From: JBCBKZ01 sp039026975
GTDB taxonomy: Bacteria > Bacteroidota > Bacteroidia > J057
Assembly: GCA_039026975.1 (NCBI GenBank)
Contig: JBCCLI010000111.1
Span: 1-16,525, forward strand
Length of the DNA stretch: 16,525 nucleotides
Direction of reading: 5' to 3'
Shown: positions 6,885 to 14,889 of the stretch, piece by piece
How positions within the stretch are numbered: position 1 is the stretch's first letter
How the letters are laid out: every line of letters starts with the position of its first letter
Translations under genes and position numbers: made by a program
The notes under the pieces: generated by a model
The model's input: the letters and a program-made list of their open reading frames with translations, nothing else
What the model was told of the DNA's origin: nothing
Databases searched by the model: none

Positions 6885-7904
6885 ATGTCACACGTAAAGC
6901 TTGAATACATTTGGCTGGATGGTAACAGCCCTACTCAGAGCTTAAGAAGTAAAACCAAGATTCTTCCTGCTTCTAAATTTAGTGGTAAGCTGGAAGAGGC
7001 ACCTATGTGGTCGTTTGACGGTAGTTCCACTATGCAAGCTGAGGGTAATTCTTCAGACTGTCTATTGAAGCCTATTGCCGTAGTTCCTGATCCAGGAAGG
7101 CTAGGTACAGGATATCTGGTTATGACAGAAGTATTAAACGCTGATGGTACTGCCCATGAGTCTAATGGCCGTGCTACCATAGATGATGATGACAAGGATT
7201 TCTGGTTTGGATTTGAGCAAGAATATTTTCTCTATGACCCAGAAACTGATAAGCCCCTGGGATTTCCCGCGAATGGATATCCAGAGCCTCAAGGCCAGTA
7301 TTATTGTTCTGTAGGGGCAGCTAATGCATATGGAAGAGAGATTGTAGAGGAACATCTTGAACTCTGTCTGCTAGCTGGCCTGAATGTAGAAGGTATTAAT
7401 GCTGAAGTGGCAGCTGGTCAGTGGGAGTTCCAGGTCTTTGCTAAAGGTGCTGCAGAAGCAGGGGATCAGGTATGGCTATGCCGTTATTTGCTAGAAAGAA
7501 CGGCTGAAAAGTACGGAATAGCTATCAACTACCACTGTAAGCCAGTATTAGGAGACTGGAATGGATCTGGTATGCATGCAAACTTCTCTAATTCTACTCT
7601 AAGAGAGGCTGGTAATAAAGCTACCTATGATGAGATTTGCGCTAAATTTGGTGCTTCTCCTGAAGTCATCAAAGCCTGTATAGATGTGTATGGTGAGGAT
7701 AATCACCTACGCTTAACGGGTCTGCATGAAACACAGGCCATAGACAAGTTTAGCTATGGAATTTCTGACCGTGGTGCTTCTATTCGTATTCCTATTGCTA
7801 CAGTAGAGAATGGATGGAAAGGATGGTTAGAGGATAGAAGACCTAATTCTGCTGCTGATCCATACAAAGTAGCTTCAATCATCATTAAAACTGTAAATAG
7901 CTAG
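6885..7904 (+). CDS. glnA: Glutamine synthetase, type II (GSII, eukaryote-like)
   Basis: A 339-residue cytoplasmic enzyme that makes glutamine from glutamate, ammonia and ATP. The short length and sequence place it in GSII rather than the roughly 470-residue GSI or roughly 730-residue GSIII. The N-terminal beta-grasp domain includes MWSFDGSSTMQAEG (41-54). Catalytic-domain motifs include FGFEQEYF (108-115, metal-binding Glu), GINAEVAAGQWEFQ (170-183, Glu ligands), GDWNGSGMHANF (223-234, ATP/glutamate site with His231), NHLRLTG (273-279), SDRGASIRIP (294-303) and EDRRPNSAADPY (317-327). GSII lacks the adenylylation loop of GSI-beta, so control is probably transcriptional or by feedback. It is divergent from amt across an 851-bp spacer and followed by its own terminator. 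The start ATG at 6885 begins MSHVKLEYIWLDG, the expected N-terminus. Confidence 0.95.
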   Translation: MSHVKLEYIWLDGNSPTQSLRSKTKILPASKFSGKLEEAPMWSFDGSSTMQAEGNSSDCLLKPIAVVPDPGRLGTGYLVMTEVLNADGTAHESNGRATIDDDDKDFWFGFEQEYFLYDPETDKPLGFPANGYPEPQGQYYCSVGAANAYGREIVEEHLELCLLAGLNVEGINAEVAAGQWEFQVFAKGAAEAGDQVWLCRYLLERTAEKYGIAINYHCKPVLGDWNGSGMHANFSNSTLREAGNKATYDEICAKFGASPEVIKACIDVYGEDNHLRLTGLHETQAIDKFSYGISDRGASIRIPIATVENGWKGWLEDRRPNSAADPYKVASIIIKTVNS

Positions 7905-7938
7905 TCACGCTTATTCGGTTTAAGAATATTTTGTAGAG

Positions 7939-7976
7939 AGCCTTTATGAATCCTTCATAAGGGCTTTCTCATTTTT
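7939..7976 (+). terminator. Rho-independent terminator of glnA
   Basis: Arms at 7939-7950 (AGCCTTTATGAA) and 7954-7965 (TTCATAAGGGCT) form a 12-bp stem with one G-U pair and a TCC loop. A T-rich tract follows on + (TTCTCATTTTTT). It starts 34 nt after the glnA stop. The stem and tail overlap the last codons and stop (7944-7946) of the convergent hydrolase gene. The minus strand shows no T tract after the stem. Confidence 0.8.
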
Positions 7977-8942
7977 TGTATGTATTTGGTGGGTAAACAA
8001 CTTTAGCGCATCTACTATTTCTTGGGGAGACTCCCATATAAGCATATGACCTGTATCTTCTACAGGCCGTGTTACCGTCAGGCTTGATAATAAAGGTAAG
8101 AGAATAGAACGACCTACGTTGGGATTTATATGGTCACTATCACCATGAATTAACCATACGGGAATTTTTTTACCACTAAACCATTTGTATTGTTCAAGAA
8201 AGGATTCTTTCTCACTTAAGGAGATTAAGTTTTTGAGAGATCCTAAGTGGAAGTTATGGAGAAAAGCAGCTATGAAAGGAGGGGCTGGAATACCTCCAAA
8301 ATATGAGCTGGCAAAAGCCCATCTATAAGGCTTGTACACCAATAACTGTTTTAGCCAGCCTGCTTGTAGCAATTTTTTAAATAAGGTGTGCCGCTTGGCA
8401 TCCACACCCAGTTCTTCCGCAAATCCTGCCACTGACAGGAGTCCGTTAACTTTCCCACTGTAGGAGGGGTAAGCATTTAATAATCGTAACGTGAGGTATG
8501 AACCTAAAGAATGGCCTATCACCAAGAAGTTTTCAAGATTATAGTAGTCTATTAAGGATTTCAGGTCTTCAGTTAGCAGATCAAAATCTATCCCTTCAGC
8601 ACATCCACTTGATTTTCCGTGGCCTCGTAAATCATAGGTAATGACTTGATGCCCCATCCCATAGACAGCATGCCATAGTGGGACAAGGCTTTTACTGGAA
8701 AGACCTGCATCATGTATAAGTATGACTGTAGGGCCTGAGCCTTTATGCCAGCTACTTATATACTCATTCTTACCTCTGGGAATCTTTACTTCCACGCCAT
8801 CAGGTAGCTGATATAGCTGCTTGACATCAGGCAATTTCTTTATCTGTAGGCTGCTAATAATTTGGCTTAGCATCCCTACATGTATCATAAATAGCAGGAC
8901 AAACAGGGCGCAAAGGATTCCAAGTAAAAAGCTTAGCAACAT
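7944..8942 (-). CDS. Alpha/beta hydrolase with N-terminal membrane anchor
   Basis: A 332-residue predicted serine hydrolase of unknown substrate. Residues 2-22 (LLSFLLGILCALFVLLFMIHV) form a hydrophobic anchor without an evident cleavage site, so the enzyme is probably tethered to the inner membrane. The fold is clear: VILIHDAG (73-80) before the oxyanion loop, ITYDLRGHGKSSG (101-113), the nucleophile elbow GHSLGS (143-148, Ser145), WLIHGDSDHINP (263-274) with the acid residue, and TGHMLIWESP (297-306) with the catalytic His299. The HGxG-type oxyanion motif reads HDAG here. A Leu/Phe-rich cap lies between about 185 and 255. The last residues, KALMKDS, are encoded within the glnA terminator. 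It follows the DUF7309/DUF6930-like gene by 165 bp on the same strand and may be transcribed with it. It could be a lipase, esterase or haloperoxidase-like enzyme; sequence alone does not decide. Confidence 0.85.
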   Translation of the reverse strand: MLLSFLLGILCALFVLLFMIHVGMLSQIISSLQIKKLPDVKQLYQLPDGVEVKIPRGKNEYISSWHKGSGPTVILIHDAGLSSKSLVPLWHAVYGMGHQVITYDLRGHGKSSGCAEGIDFDLLTEDLKSLIDYYNLENFLVIGHSLGSYLTLRLLNAYPSYSGKVNGLLSVAGFAEELGVDAKRHTLFKKLLQAGWLKQLLVYKPYRWAFASSYFGGIPAPPFIAAFLHNFHLGSLKNLISLSEKESFLEQYKWFSGKKIPVWLIHGDSDHINPNVGRSILLPLLSSLTVTRPVEDTGHMLIWESPQEIVDALKLFTHQIHTKNEKALMKDS

Positions 8943-9010
8943 AAATAGGTTTAGGAATATATGATGACAACCACCTGATAATTCACATGGTTAACATATT
9001 AATGAATACG

Positions 9011-9027
9011 CATAGATGCGATCTATG
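9011..9027. repeat. 17-bp inverted repeat CATAGAT-GCG-ATCTATG
   Basis: Perfect 7-bp arms (9011-9017 and 9021-9027) around GCG, about 70-85 bp upstream of the hydrolase start codon in the spacer behind the DUF-like gene. No T tract follows on either strand, so an operator is more likely than a terminator. The length is near what chance allows in a window of this size. Confidence 0.3.
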
Positions 9028-9107
9028 ATTTCCTGTAAAACGGTAGAAGAAAGAATTCCGTTTAATTAGGATAAAAATTGTGTGGGCAGGAAGGGTTCTC
9101 TCAAGAT

Positions 9108-10151
9108 TTATAGGGAGATGGAGCTGAATAACATAGCTTTAAGCTCATCAAGGGCAGTTTCAGAATCATCAATTTCTATAATGATACCTAGCTCTCTTGT
9201 TAGTTTTTCCAGTATATCGTAAGTAGCGTAAGTAGTTACAAAGATTTTGTGGGGGATATAACCCGCTTCCTTAACTAATTTTACCAAATGAACTTGTAGG
9301 TTCTTCTCTATATTATTCTCGTTAAAAATATGATACCCCAAAAGCTCAAAGGTATTAACATCCACAGCAATTAACATTTTAGGGAAGTAAGGTCTTGGAT
9401 GGTTGGTAGAAATGGGAGTTGGGAAGAAAAATATATCTAGTATCCATTCCTTTTTCTTGAGGGATAGTGCAGAGGTATTAGATTTTAGATATAGCTGGTT
9501 AACCTCTATTTGGGGAGTGGGCTTGGTTTTGGACTCTACTTGCTTCCATACGTCCTGCCAAATGATTTTATCGTGTTCCTGCCTGGGAGTACGAATTAAG
9601 ATGAGATCGTCTCCCTCATCACTGTGGTCCAGCATATTCTGGTCCTCCTTGAATCTCCTGGCCACTTCCAGTGTTTGTTCTAGCCCTACGGTCATCCAGC
9701 TAATTTGGTAGGAGGTTTCAAACCGCCAGGGAAGCCATCCAGGGGTATAATCTCTAAATACAGGCCACAAGCCACTGGTATTCTCAGATATGGATAAGCT
9801 TCTGACCAATTCTTTATCTACCTCTGGCAACCTATCATAAGGTAGATAGGTAAGGACAAGGCTATCCAGTAGGAACTTATTTTCACTCTCCAGTAAGTGA
9901 TCATACTCCTTTTCATAAAGCAGCTCATAACTGGAAAGACCTTGATCTCCCTTAAACAGATAAAAACCTACGTGCTTAAGATTTCCTGAACCTTTTATAG
10001 AGCAGTATCCTGTCTCCCTTGAGTCAGGATGCTGAACACCAAATACATCTACATCAAACATCCAATTCCAAGGAGCAAGTGTTAACAGCTCTAGAGCTAG
10101 GGTATACATTTTTACCCACTGGGTCCTGGGAATGATGTTTTGCTGAAGCAT
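9108..10151 (-). CDS. Protein of unknown function, DUF7309/DUF6930-like
   Basis: A 347-residue cytoplasmic protein with no signal peptide or membrane segment. I do not know its function. The N-terminal part (about 10-165) contains LELLTLAPWNWMFDVDVFGVQHPDSRETGYCSI-type sequence: an acidic 'DVDVFGV', a 'GYCSIKGSGN' turn and 'VGFYLFKGDQGL', then VFRDYTPGWLPW at 131-142. This layout matches what I recall of DUF7309 proteins. A charged linker (about 165-230) follows. The C-terminal part (about 232-347) has strand-helix order EWILDIFFFPTP, MLIAVDVNTFELLGYHIF, a helix, then GYIPHKIFVTTYATYDILEKLTRELGIIIEI, as in DUF6930. The strand 'IAVDVNT.ELLGY' followed by 'P.KI.V' and 'GI.IEI' recalls an RNase H-like fold, which is only a visual impression. 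The ATG at 10149-10151 is the first in frame. The gene precedes the hydrolase gene on the same strand. Confidence 0.65.
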   Translation of the reverse strand: MLQQNIIPRTQWVKMYTLALELLTLAPWNWMFDVDVFGVQHPDSRETGYCSIKGSGNLKHVGFYLFKGDQGLSSYELLYEKEYDHLLESENKFLLDSLVLTYLPYDRLPEVDKELVRSLSISENTSGLWPVFRDYTPGWLPWRFETSYQISWMTVGLEQTLEVARRFKEDQNMLDHSDEGDDLILIRTPRQEHDKIIWQDVWKQVESKTKPTPQIEVNQLYLKSNTSALSLKKKEWILDIFFFPTPISTNHPRPYFPKMLIAVDVNTFELLGYHIFNENNIEKNLQVHLVKLVKEAGYIPHKIFVTTYATYDILEKLTRELGIIIEIDDSETALDELKAMLFSSISL

Positions 10152-10252
10152 AAGTTCAGGCTGTATGTTTATATAGTAAAATTAACATATATTTTGAGAA
10201 AAACTACACCTGCTTGATGGGATATACTTCTTGACCCTCAGCCAGATACCCC

Positions 10253-10295
10253 TAAAAACAATTGTCGCAAGGCTTTTCTACAAAAACCTTGCGAC
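10253..10295 (-). terminator. Rho-independent terminator of leuS
   Basis: Arms GTCGCAAGG (10264-10272) and CCTTGCGAC (10287-10295) pair perfectly, and after one mismatch TTTT (10274-10277) pairs with AAAA, leaving a CTAC loop. On the minus strand a T-rich run (AATTGTTTTTAG) follows. It begins 23 nt past the leuS stop. Confidence 0.85.
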
Positions 10296-10318
10296 TATCA
10301 TATAAAAATTAGGGTTTC

Positions 10319-13093
10319 TTAGAGTACTATATTCACAATTCTCCCCGGCACCACTATGATTTTACGGGGGCTTTTCCCTTCTAACCATTTCTGGGCATTG
10401 GGGTCTGCAAGTGCTTTCTCTTCCACTAACTCCTTGCTCATATCTGCATCCACAGAAAGCTTGAATCGTACCTTTCCATTGATCTGAACAGGGTATTCGA
10501 TCTGCTGCTCCTTAATCAATTCTGCCTCCCATGTAGGAAAGGTGGCTTCAAGGATACTCTCCTTATGGCCCATAGACTCCCACAACTCCTCACACATATG
10601 GGGGGCAAAAGGACTCATAATGACGGCAAAAGGCTCAAGTATGGCTCTCTTCCTGCATTTCAAGCGCTTAAGTTCCTTCTCAAAGACCATGAAGGCAGGG
10701 ATACACACATTAAAAGCTAATCTGTCAATCCCCTCTTCTGTCTTCTTAATGGTTTGGTGAAGAAACTTGAGTTCTTCTACTGTAGGCTCTCCCTCAGTAA
10801 CTAAAGAATTACCCTCCTGGTCGAAATAGAGATTATGGATTTTCTTAAGGAAAGTGAATACTCCATTAATACTTTCTGTACTCCATGGTTTCTCCATTTC
10901 TATAGGGCCAAGGAACATTTCAAACATTCTCAAGGTATCAGCTCCATACTGCTCGCAGATCACGTCTGGCGCCACCGTATTATACAATGACTTAGACATT
11001 TTTTCTGCTCTACTGATGGTTTTAAACTCACCCTCAGCATTAGTCTTAAAGACAAGGCCTTCCTGCCGAGTCCACTTCATATAGCCTTCAGTATCCAAAG
11101 AATGATCCTGAACAAGGCTTATGTTTACATGAATTTCCGTGTATTTATCTTTCTCTTCTTCCGAGATCAAATCAGCAGACACGAATTCACCACTTTCATT
11201 ATCTCTAAAAGCCAGTTTGGACACTCCCTGTATCTTGCCCTGATTCACCAATTTGGTGAAGGGCTCTTCCACAGATACCACGCCTATATCATACATAAAC
11301 TTGGTCCAGAAACGGGCATACATCAAGTGAAGGACGGCATGCTCCGTTCCACCTACATATAAGTCTACCGGCAACCAGTACTTCTCTATGGAAGGATCCA
11401 CCAATTCCTGCTCATTAAAAGGATCTGGATACCTAAAGAAATACCAACTGGAGCCTGCCCAGCCTGGCATAGTATTCAAGTCCCTTGTTCCTCCACCTGG
11501 ATAGTTTACCCAGTCTCCTGCGCGACTAAGAGGGGGCTCACCTGTTTCAGAAGGCTTATAGCTTTCCACATCAGGAAGTACCAAGGGCAATTCTGACTCA
11601 TCTATGGAGTAAGCTACCTCATCCTTATAATAGATAGGCGTAGGTTCTCCCCAGTATCTTTGGCGAGACCAGACTACGTCTCTCTGCTTATAGGTTACCC
11701 GTCCGGTACCTCTTCCAATTTCCTCAAACTTTTTAACGACTAATGGAATGGCCTCTCTGGCAGTCATGCCGTTCACAAAGTCTGAGTTTACCATAATCCC
11801 ATCTTTAGAGATATAGGCTTCCTTAGAGAGGTCACCCCCTGAAATCACCTCTATGATGCGGATATCAAACTTATGCGCAAACTCAAAGTCTCGCTGGTCA
11901 TGCGCAGGTACGGCCATGATAGCACCTGTACCATAAGTGATCACTACATAGTCTGAGATCCAGATGGGAAGCTTGGTTCCGTTCAAAGGATGGATGGCAT
12001 AGCCACCTGTCCAGACACCGGTCTTTTTTGTGTCTGCTATTCTGTCTCTTTCAGACCTGTTTACTGCCCAATCTATATACTTGTCTACCTCTTCTTTTTG
12101 CTCTACTGTACAGATCTTTTCTATGATGGGATGCTCAGGCGCCACTACCATGAAGGTATTTCCATAAATGGTGTCAGGGCGGGTAGTAAATACCTCCAAC
12201 TGATCATCTACTCCGTCTACATCATATACTATGGAAGCACCCTCAGATCTACCTATCCAGTTTTTCTGCATGGACTTAACTGCATCTGACCATTCGAGCT
12301 TCTCCAAATCAGCCAATAATCTGTCTGAATAGGCCGTGATCCTTAACATCCACTGTTTCATGAGCTTGCGCTCTACAGGGAAGTTCCCTCTCTCTGACCT
12401 ACCATCTTTTACTTCCGCATCTGCCAAGACTGTTCCTAATCCAGGACACCAGTTCACCGTGATCTGATCAGTATAGGCTATGCGGTAAGCCATGAGAATA
12501 TCTCCTTTTTCCTTAGGAGAATATCCCTTCCATTCTTCTGCTGTAAAGCTACCTGAATATGCTGTGGCGGCTACTATTCCTTTACTCCCTTCTGCTTCAA
12601 AATGTGCTTCTAATTCTGTGATCAAGCGGGCTTTTTCAATCTTCTTGTCATACCAGTGATTGAACATTTTCATGAATACCCACTGCGTCCACTTATAGTA
12701 ATCGGGATCTGAGGTTCTGAATGCCGTATCAGGATCATGATAGAACCCTAACATTTCCATCTGTTCCTGGTAACGAACCGTATTTTTCTGGGTAGTCTCT
12801 GCTGGATGAATGCCCGTTTTGAGGGCGTACTGCTCTGCAGGAAGCCCAAATGCATCATATCCCATGGGGTGAAGGACATTGAACCCTTTCTGACGTTTAT
12901 ACCTGGCGATAATGTCAGTGGCTATGTACCCTAGCGGGTGTCCCACGTGCAAGCCTGCACCAGAGGGATAAGGGAACATATCAAGCACATAATACTTGGG
13001 AAGGTCAGATTTTTTCTCGGCTACGAAGGATCTGTTGCCCTTCCAATACTTCTGCCATTTCTTCTCAATCTGTTGAAAATTGTAATTACCCAT
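10319..13093 (-). CDS. leuS: Leucyl-tRNA synthetase
   Basis: A 924-residue class I aminoacyl-tRNA synthetase that charges tRNA-Leu in the cytoplasm. The HIGH-type motif is GLHVGHPLGY at 47-56, and the KMSKS loop is EKMSKSLYN at 697-705. The CP1 editing domain is present: TTRPDTIYGNTFMVVAPEHP (303-322) and GTGAIMAVPAHDQRDFEFA (388-406), with the Asp that positions mischarged amino acids. Other landmarks are NWCPGLGTVLADAEV (214-228), MPGWAGSSWYFFRYPDP (542-558) and the tRNA-binding C-terminal domain ending in GRIVNIVL. It is about 60 residues longer than E. coli LeuRS (860). Extra material is visible at about 162-200 (HFEAEGSKGIVAATAYSG and following) and about 630-690 before KMSKS, which from memory fits other Bacteroidota LeuRS. 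The ATG at 13091 starts MGNYNFQQIEKKWQKYW, a normal N-terminus. It appears to be its own transcription unit. Confidence 0.97.
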   Translation of the reverse strand: MGNYNFQQIEKKWQKYWKGNRSFVAEKKSDLPKYYVLDMFPYPSGAGLHVGHPLGYIATDIIARYKRQKGFNVLHPMGYDAFGLPAEQYALKTGIHPAETTQKNTVRYQEQMEMLGFYHDPDTAFRTSDPDYYKWTQWVFMKMFNHWYDKKIEKARLITELEAHFEAEGSKGIVAATAYSGSFTAEEWKGYSPKEKGDILMAYRIAYTDQITVNWCPGLGTVLADAEVKDGRSERGNFPVERKLMKQWMLRITAYSDRLLADLEKLEWSDAVKSMQKNWIGRSEGASIVYDVDGVDDQLEVFTTRPDTIYGNTFMVVAPEHPIIEKICTVEQKEEVDKYIDWAVNRSERDRIADTKKTGVWTGGYAIHPLNGTKLPIWISDYVVITYGTGAIMAVPAHDQRDFEFAHKFDIRIIEVISGGDLSKEAYISKDGIMVNSDFVNGMTAREAIPLVVKKFEEIGRGTGRVTYKQRDVVWSRQRYWGEPTPIYYKDEVAYSIDESELPLVLPDVESYKPSETGEPPLSRAGDWVNYPGGGTRDLNTMPGWAGSSWYFFRYPDPFNEQELVDPSIEKYWLPVDLYVGGTEHAVLHLMYARFWTKFMYDIGVVSVEEPFTKLVNQGKIQGVSKLAFRDNESGEFVSADLISEEEKDKYTEIHVNISLVQDHSLDTEGYMKWTRQEGLVFKTNAEGEFKTISRAEKMSKSLYNTVAPDVICEQYGADTLRMFEMFLGPIEMEKPWSTESINGVFTFLKKIHNLYFDQEGNSLVTEGEPTVEELKFLHQTIKKTEEGIDRLAFNVCIPAFMVFEKELKRLKCRKRAILEPFAVIMSPFAPHMCEELWESMGHKESILEATFPTWEAELIKEQQIEYPVQINGKVRFKLSVDADMSKELVEEKALADPNAQKWLEGKSPRKIIVVPGRIVNIVL

Positions 13094-13149
13094 GAGATAT
13101 CTTTTTTAAAGAATTGCCTTAGAGGAGGATAGGTCTCTAAAACAGGAGG

Positions 13150-13157
13150 CAAAATTA
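13150..13157 (-). promoter_or_regulatory. Candidate -7 promoter element of leuS
   Basis: The minus strand reads TAATTTTG followed by CC, an exact TAnnTTTG match. It lies 57 nt upstream of the leuS ATG and between the upstream terminator and leuS, where a promoter is expected. A clear TTG -33 element was not found. Confidence 0.42.
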
Positions 13158-13255
13158 CATGGAAATCTGTGGATTAGCCAGTAACATTCTGTTTGATGAA
13201 ACGTTTTTCCCATTTTCTAAGGAAAAATCCAGCTAAAAAGATAGTTTATAGTTCT

Positions 13256-13297
13256 CCACATAAATAAAGCCCCTCTTACAGCAGGTAAAAGGGGCTT
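13256..13297 (-). terminator. Rho-independent terminator of the M28 peptidase gene
   Basis: Arms at 13267-13279 and 13285-13297 surround a 5-nt loop. In the minus-strand RNA the 13-bp stem is complete with one U-G pair (AAGCCCCTTTTAC against GTAAGAGGGGCTT); in the plus-strand RNA the same position is an A-C mismatch. On minus the stem is followed by TTTATTTATG. It begins about 20 nt after the peptidase stop and separates it from leuS. Confidence 0.85.
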
Positions 13298-13317
13298 ATG
13301 ATGGCAGACAGTTTAGC

Positions 13318-14844
13318 TTACTGAGCCTTATCTACTATAATGCGTTTTTCTCTGTTTGCCAGCTCCCAGGCTGTAGCAAATACGAGTTGGGCCGTTTTAG
13401 CTAGCTTTCCCAGACGTATCTTATCCGGTGTATCTCCCGGCCTGTGATAGTCTTCGTGTACGCCATTAAAGTAGAAAATGACAGGAATATTATTTTTAGC
13501 AAAGTTGTAGTGATCGCTTCTGTAGTAGAACTGGTTAGGATCATTCTCATCATTATACTTATAATCCAGTACCATTTGGGTGTAGGTATCATTAGCCTTC
13601 TCACTAATTTCATGCAGCTCGGTACTGAGCCTGTCTGATCCTATGAGGTACACATAGTTCAGAGAGTCTGGGCTATCTTGATATAATTTTCCTACCCTCC
13701 CCACCATGTCTATATTCAGATTTACTACGGTATTCTCCAATGGATAAATAGGGTTATCTGTGTAGTATTCAGACCCTAATAGCCCTTTTTCTTCTCCCGA
13801 GACGGTCATAAAGAGAATACTTCTGGAAGGCCTATTTCCCTCTGCGGCTGCAATGGAAAAAGCCTCTGCTAATTCTAACACTGCTGTAGTTCCTGAGGCA
13901 TCATCATCAGCACCATTATTAATTCTTCCGTCCTGATTAACGCCTATGTGGTCATAGTGGGCAGTGATAATCACTAGCTCATCTTTTTTGTCAGTTCCCT
14001 CCAGATATCCAGCTACATTTTCTGCAGGGGGCTGACTAATGGCTATATCAGTGTTCATCCCTAGGCTAAACTTCTTCATCTTTGGCATTATAATACCGCC
14101 AGCATCACTCAGCTCCTTCTTCATCTTAGCTACTTTACTCTTTCCAAAAGCAAGTATATCATCTGCCATGCCCTCTGAAAAGTACATAATGGGCGCTGGT
14201 GAATACTCATCTTTAGAGACAAAGGTTTTGACTGAGCTGGCATATCTTGACAGTACGCTGTATACTGAATCAGGAAGAACAACCCCTACAGACTGGGCAT
14301 CTCCACCTACTAATCGGGATGCATGTGCTCTCCAGCCTCTGAATCTCTGGACTATGTTCCCGCCAGCTTTCTCGTCATTATCTACTAACAAGACCATTTT
14401 ACCTTCTACTTGGCCAGTAACTTTTTCCACATTTTTGGTTCCCACTACTGCCAGTTGATCACTTAGTGTCTCGGGGGGAAGTCCTTGCAACACAAAAAAG
14501 TCAGAGGGAAAGGTATAGGTCTTCTTCCCCAAGCTTATTTCAGCCTTATTGATGGCTACCTTATTTAGCAAGTAGGTTTGGAAATAGCTCTCCTTACCAG
14601 GATTACCCGGAGCCAGGCCGTACTTCATAAATTGAGAGCGGATGTAGGCGGCAGCAAGGCGTTGGCCTCTTTCACCGGTTTCCCTTCCTTCCATCAGATC
14701 ATCAGCCAGAAAGTATATATGTGCCTTTACATCTTCTTCCGTGATGGTATTCGCATACTTAGTTATCAGTTCATTTTGAGCAGAACCTGTGGCCATAGCC
14801 AATAGCAACAAAACTGGAAAAAGTAAGGAAGAACGAGTATTCAT
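13318..14844 (-). CDS. Exported M28 family zinc aminopeptidase/peptidase
   Basis: A 508-residue secreted or periplasmic di-zinc peptidase. Residues 1-22 (MNTRSSLLFPVLLLLAMATG, then SAQ) are a signal peptide. The N-terminal part (about 35-260) includes HIYFLADDLMEGRETGERG, typical of Bacteroidota M28 proteins, and a PA-like insert (VEGKMVLLVDND to about residue 250). The catalytic domain shows all expected ligands: ITAHYDHIG (293-301, His296), NNGADDDASGTT (309-320, Asp314), SGEEKGLLGS (349-358, catalytic Glu351 and ligand Glu352), NIDMVGR (377-383, Asp379) and DYHRPGDT (465-472, His467). The enzyme probably trims peptides in the envelope; specificity cannot be read from the sequence. It lies 45 bp after tpiA with no terminator between, so co-transcription is plausible, and is closed by its own terminator. 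The ATG at 14842-14844 fits the signal peptide. Confidence 0.93.
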   Translation of the reverse strand: MNTRSSLLFPVLLLLAMATGSAQNELITKYANTITEEDVKAHIYFLADDLMEGRETGERGQRLAAAYIRSQFMKYGLAPGNPGKESYFQTYLLNKVAINKAEISLGKKTYTFPSDFFVLQGLPPETLSDQLAVVGTKNVEKVTGQVEGKMVLLVDNDEKAGGNIVQRFRGWRAHASRLVGGDAQSVGVVLPDSVYSVLSRYASSVKTFVSKDEYSPAPIMYFSEGMADDILAFGKSKVAKMKKELSDAGGIIMPKMKKFSLGMNTDIAISQPPAENVAGYLEGTDKKDELVIITAHYDHIGVNQDGRINNGADDDASGTTAVLELAEAFSIAAAEGNRPSRSILFMTVSGEEKGLLGSEYYTDNPIYPLENTVVNLNIDMVGRVGKLYQDSPDSLNYVYLIGSDRLSTELHEISEKANDTYTQMVLDYKYNDENDPNQFYYRSDHYNFAKNNIPVIFYFNGVHEDYHRPGDTPDKIRLGKLAKTAQLVFATAWELANREKRIIVDKAQ

Positions 14845-14889
14845 AAATCAATAAATATAAAAAATGAGAAAATGATCAATTGGGACAAG

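Noticed and set aside
11990..12289. Open frame on + inside leuS
   Set aside because: It is antisense to conserved LeuRS sequence and its translation is low-complexity and Tyr-rich, as expected for a shadow frame.
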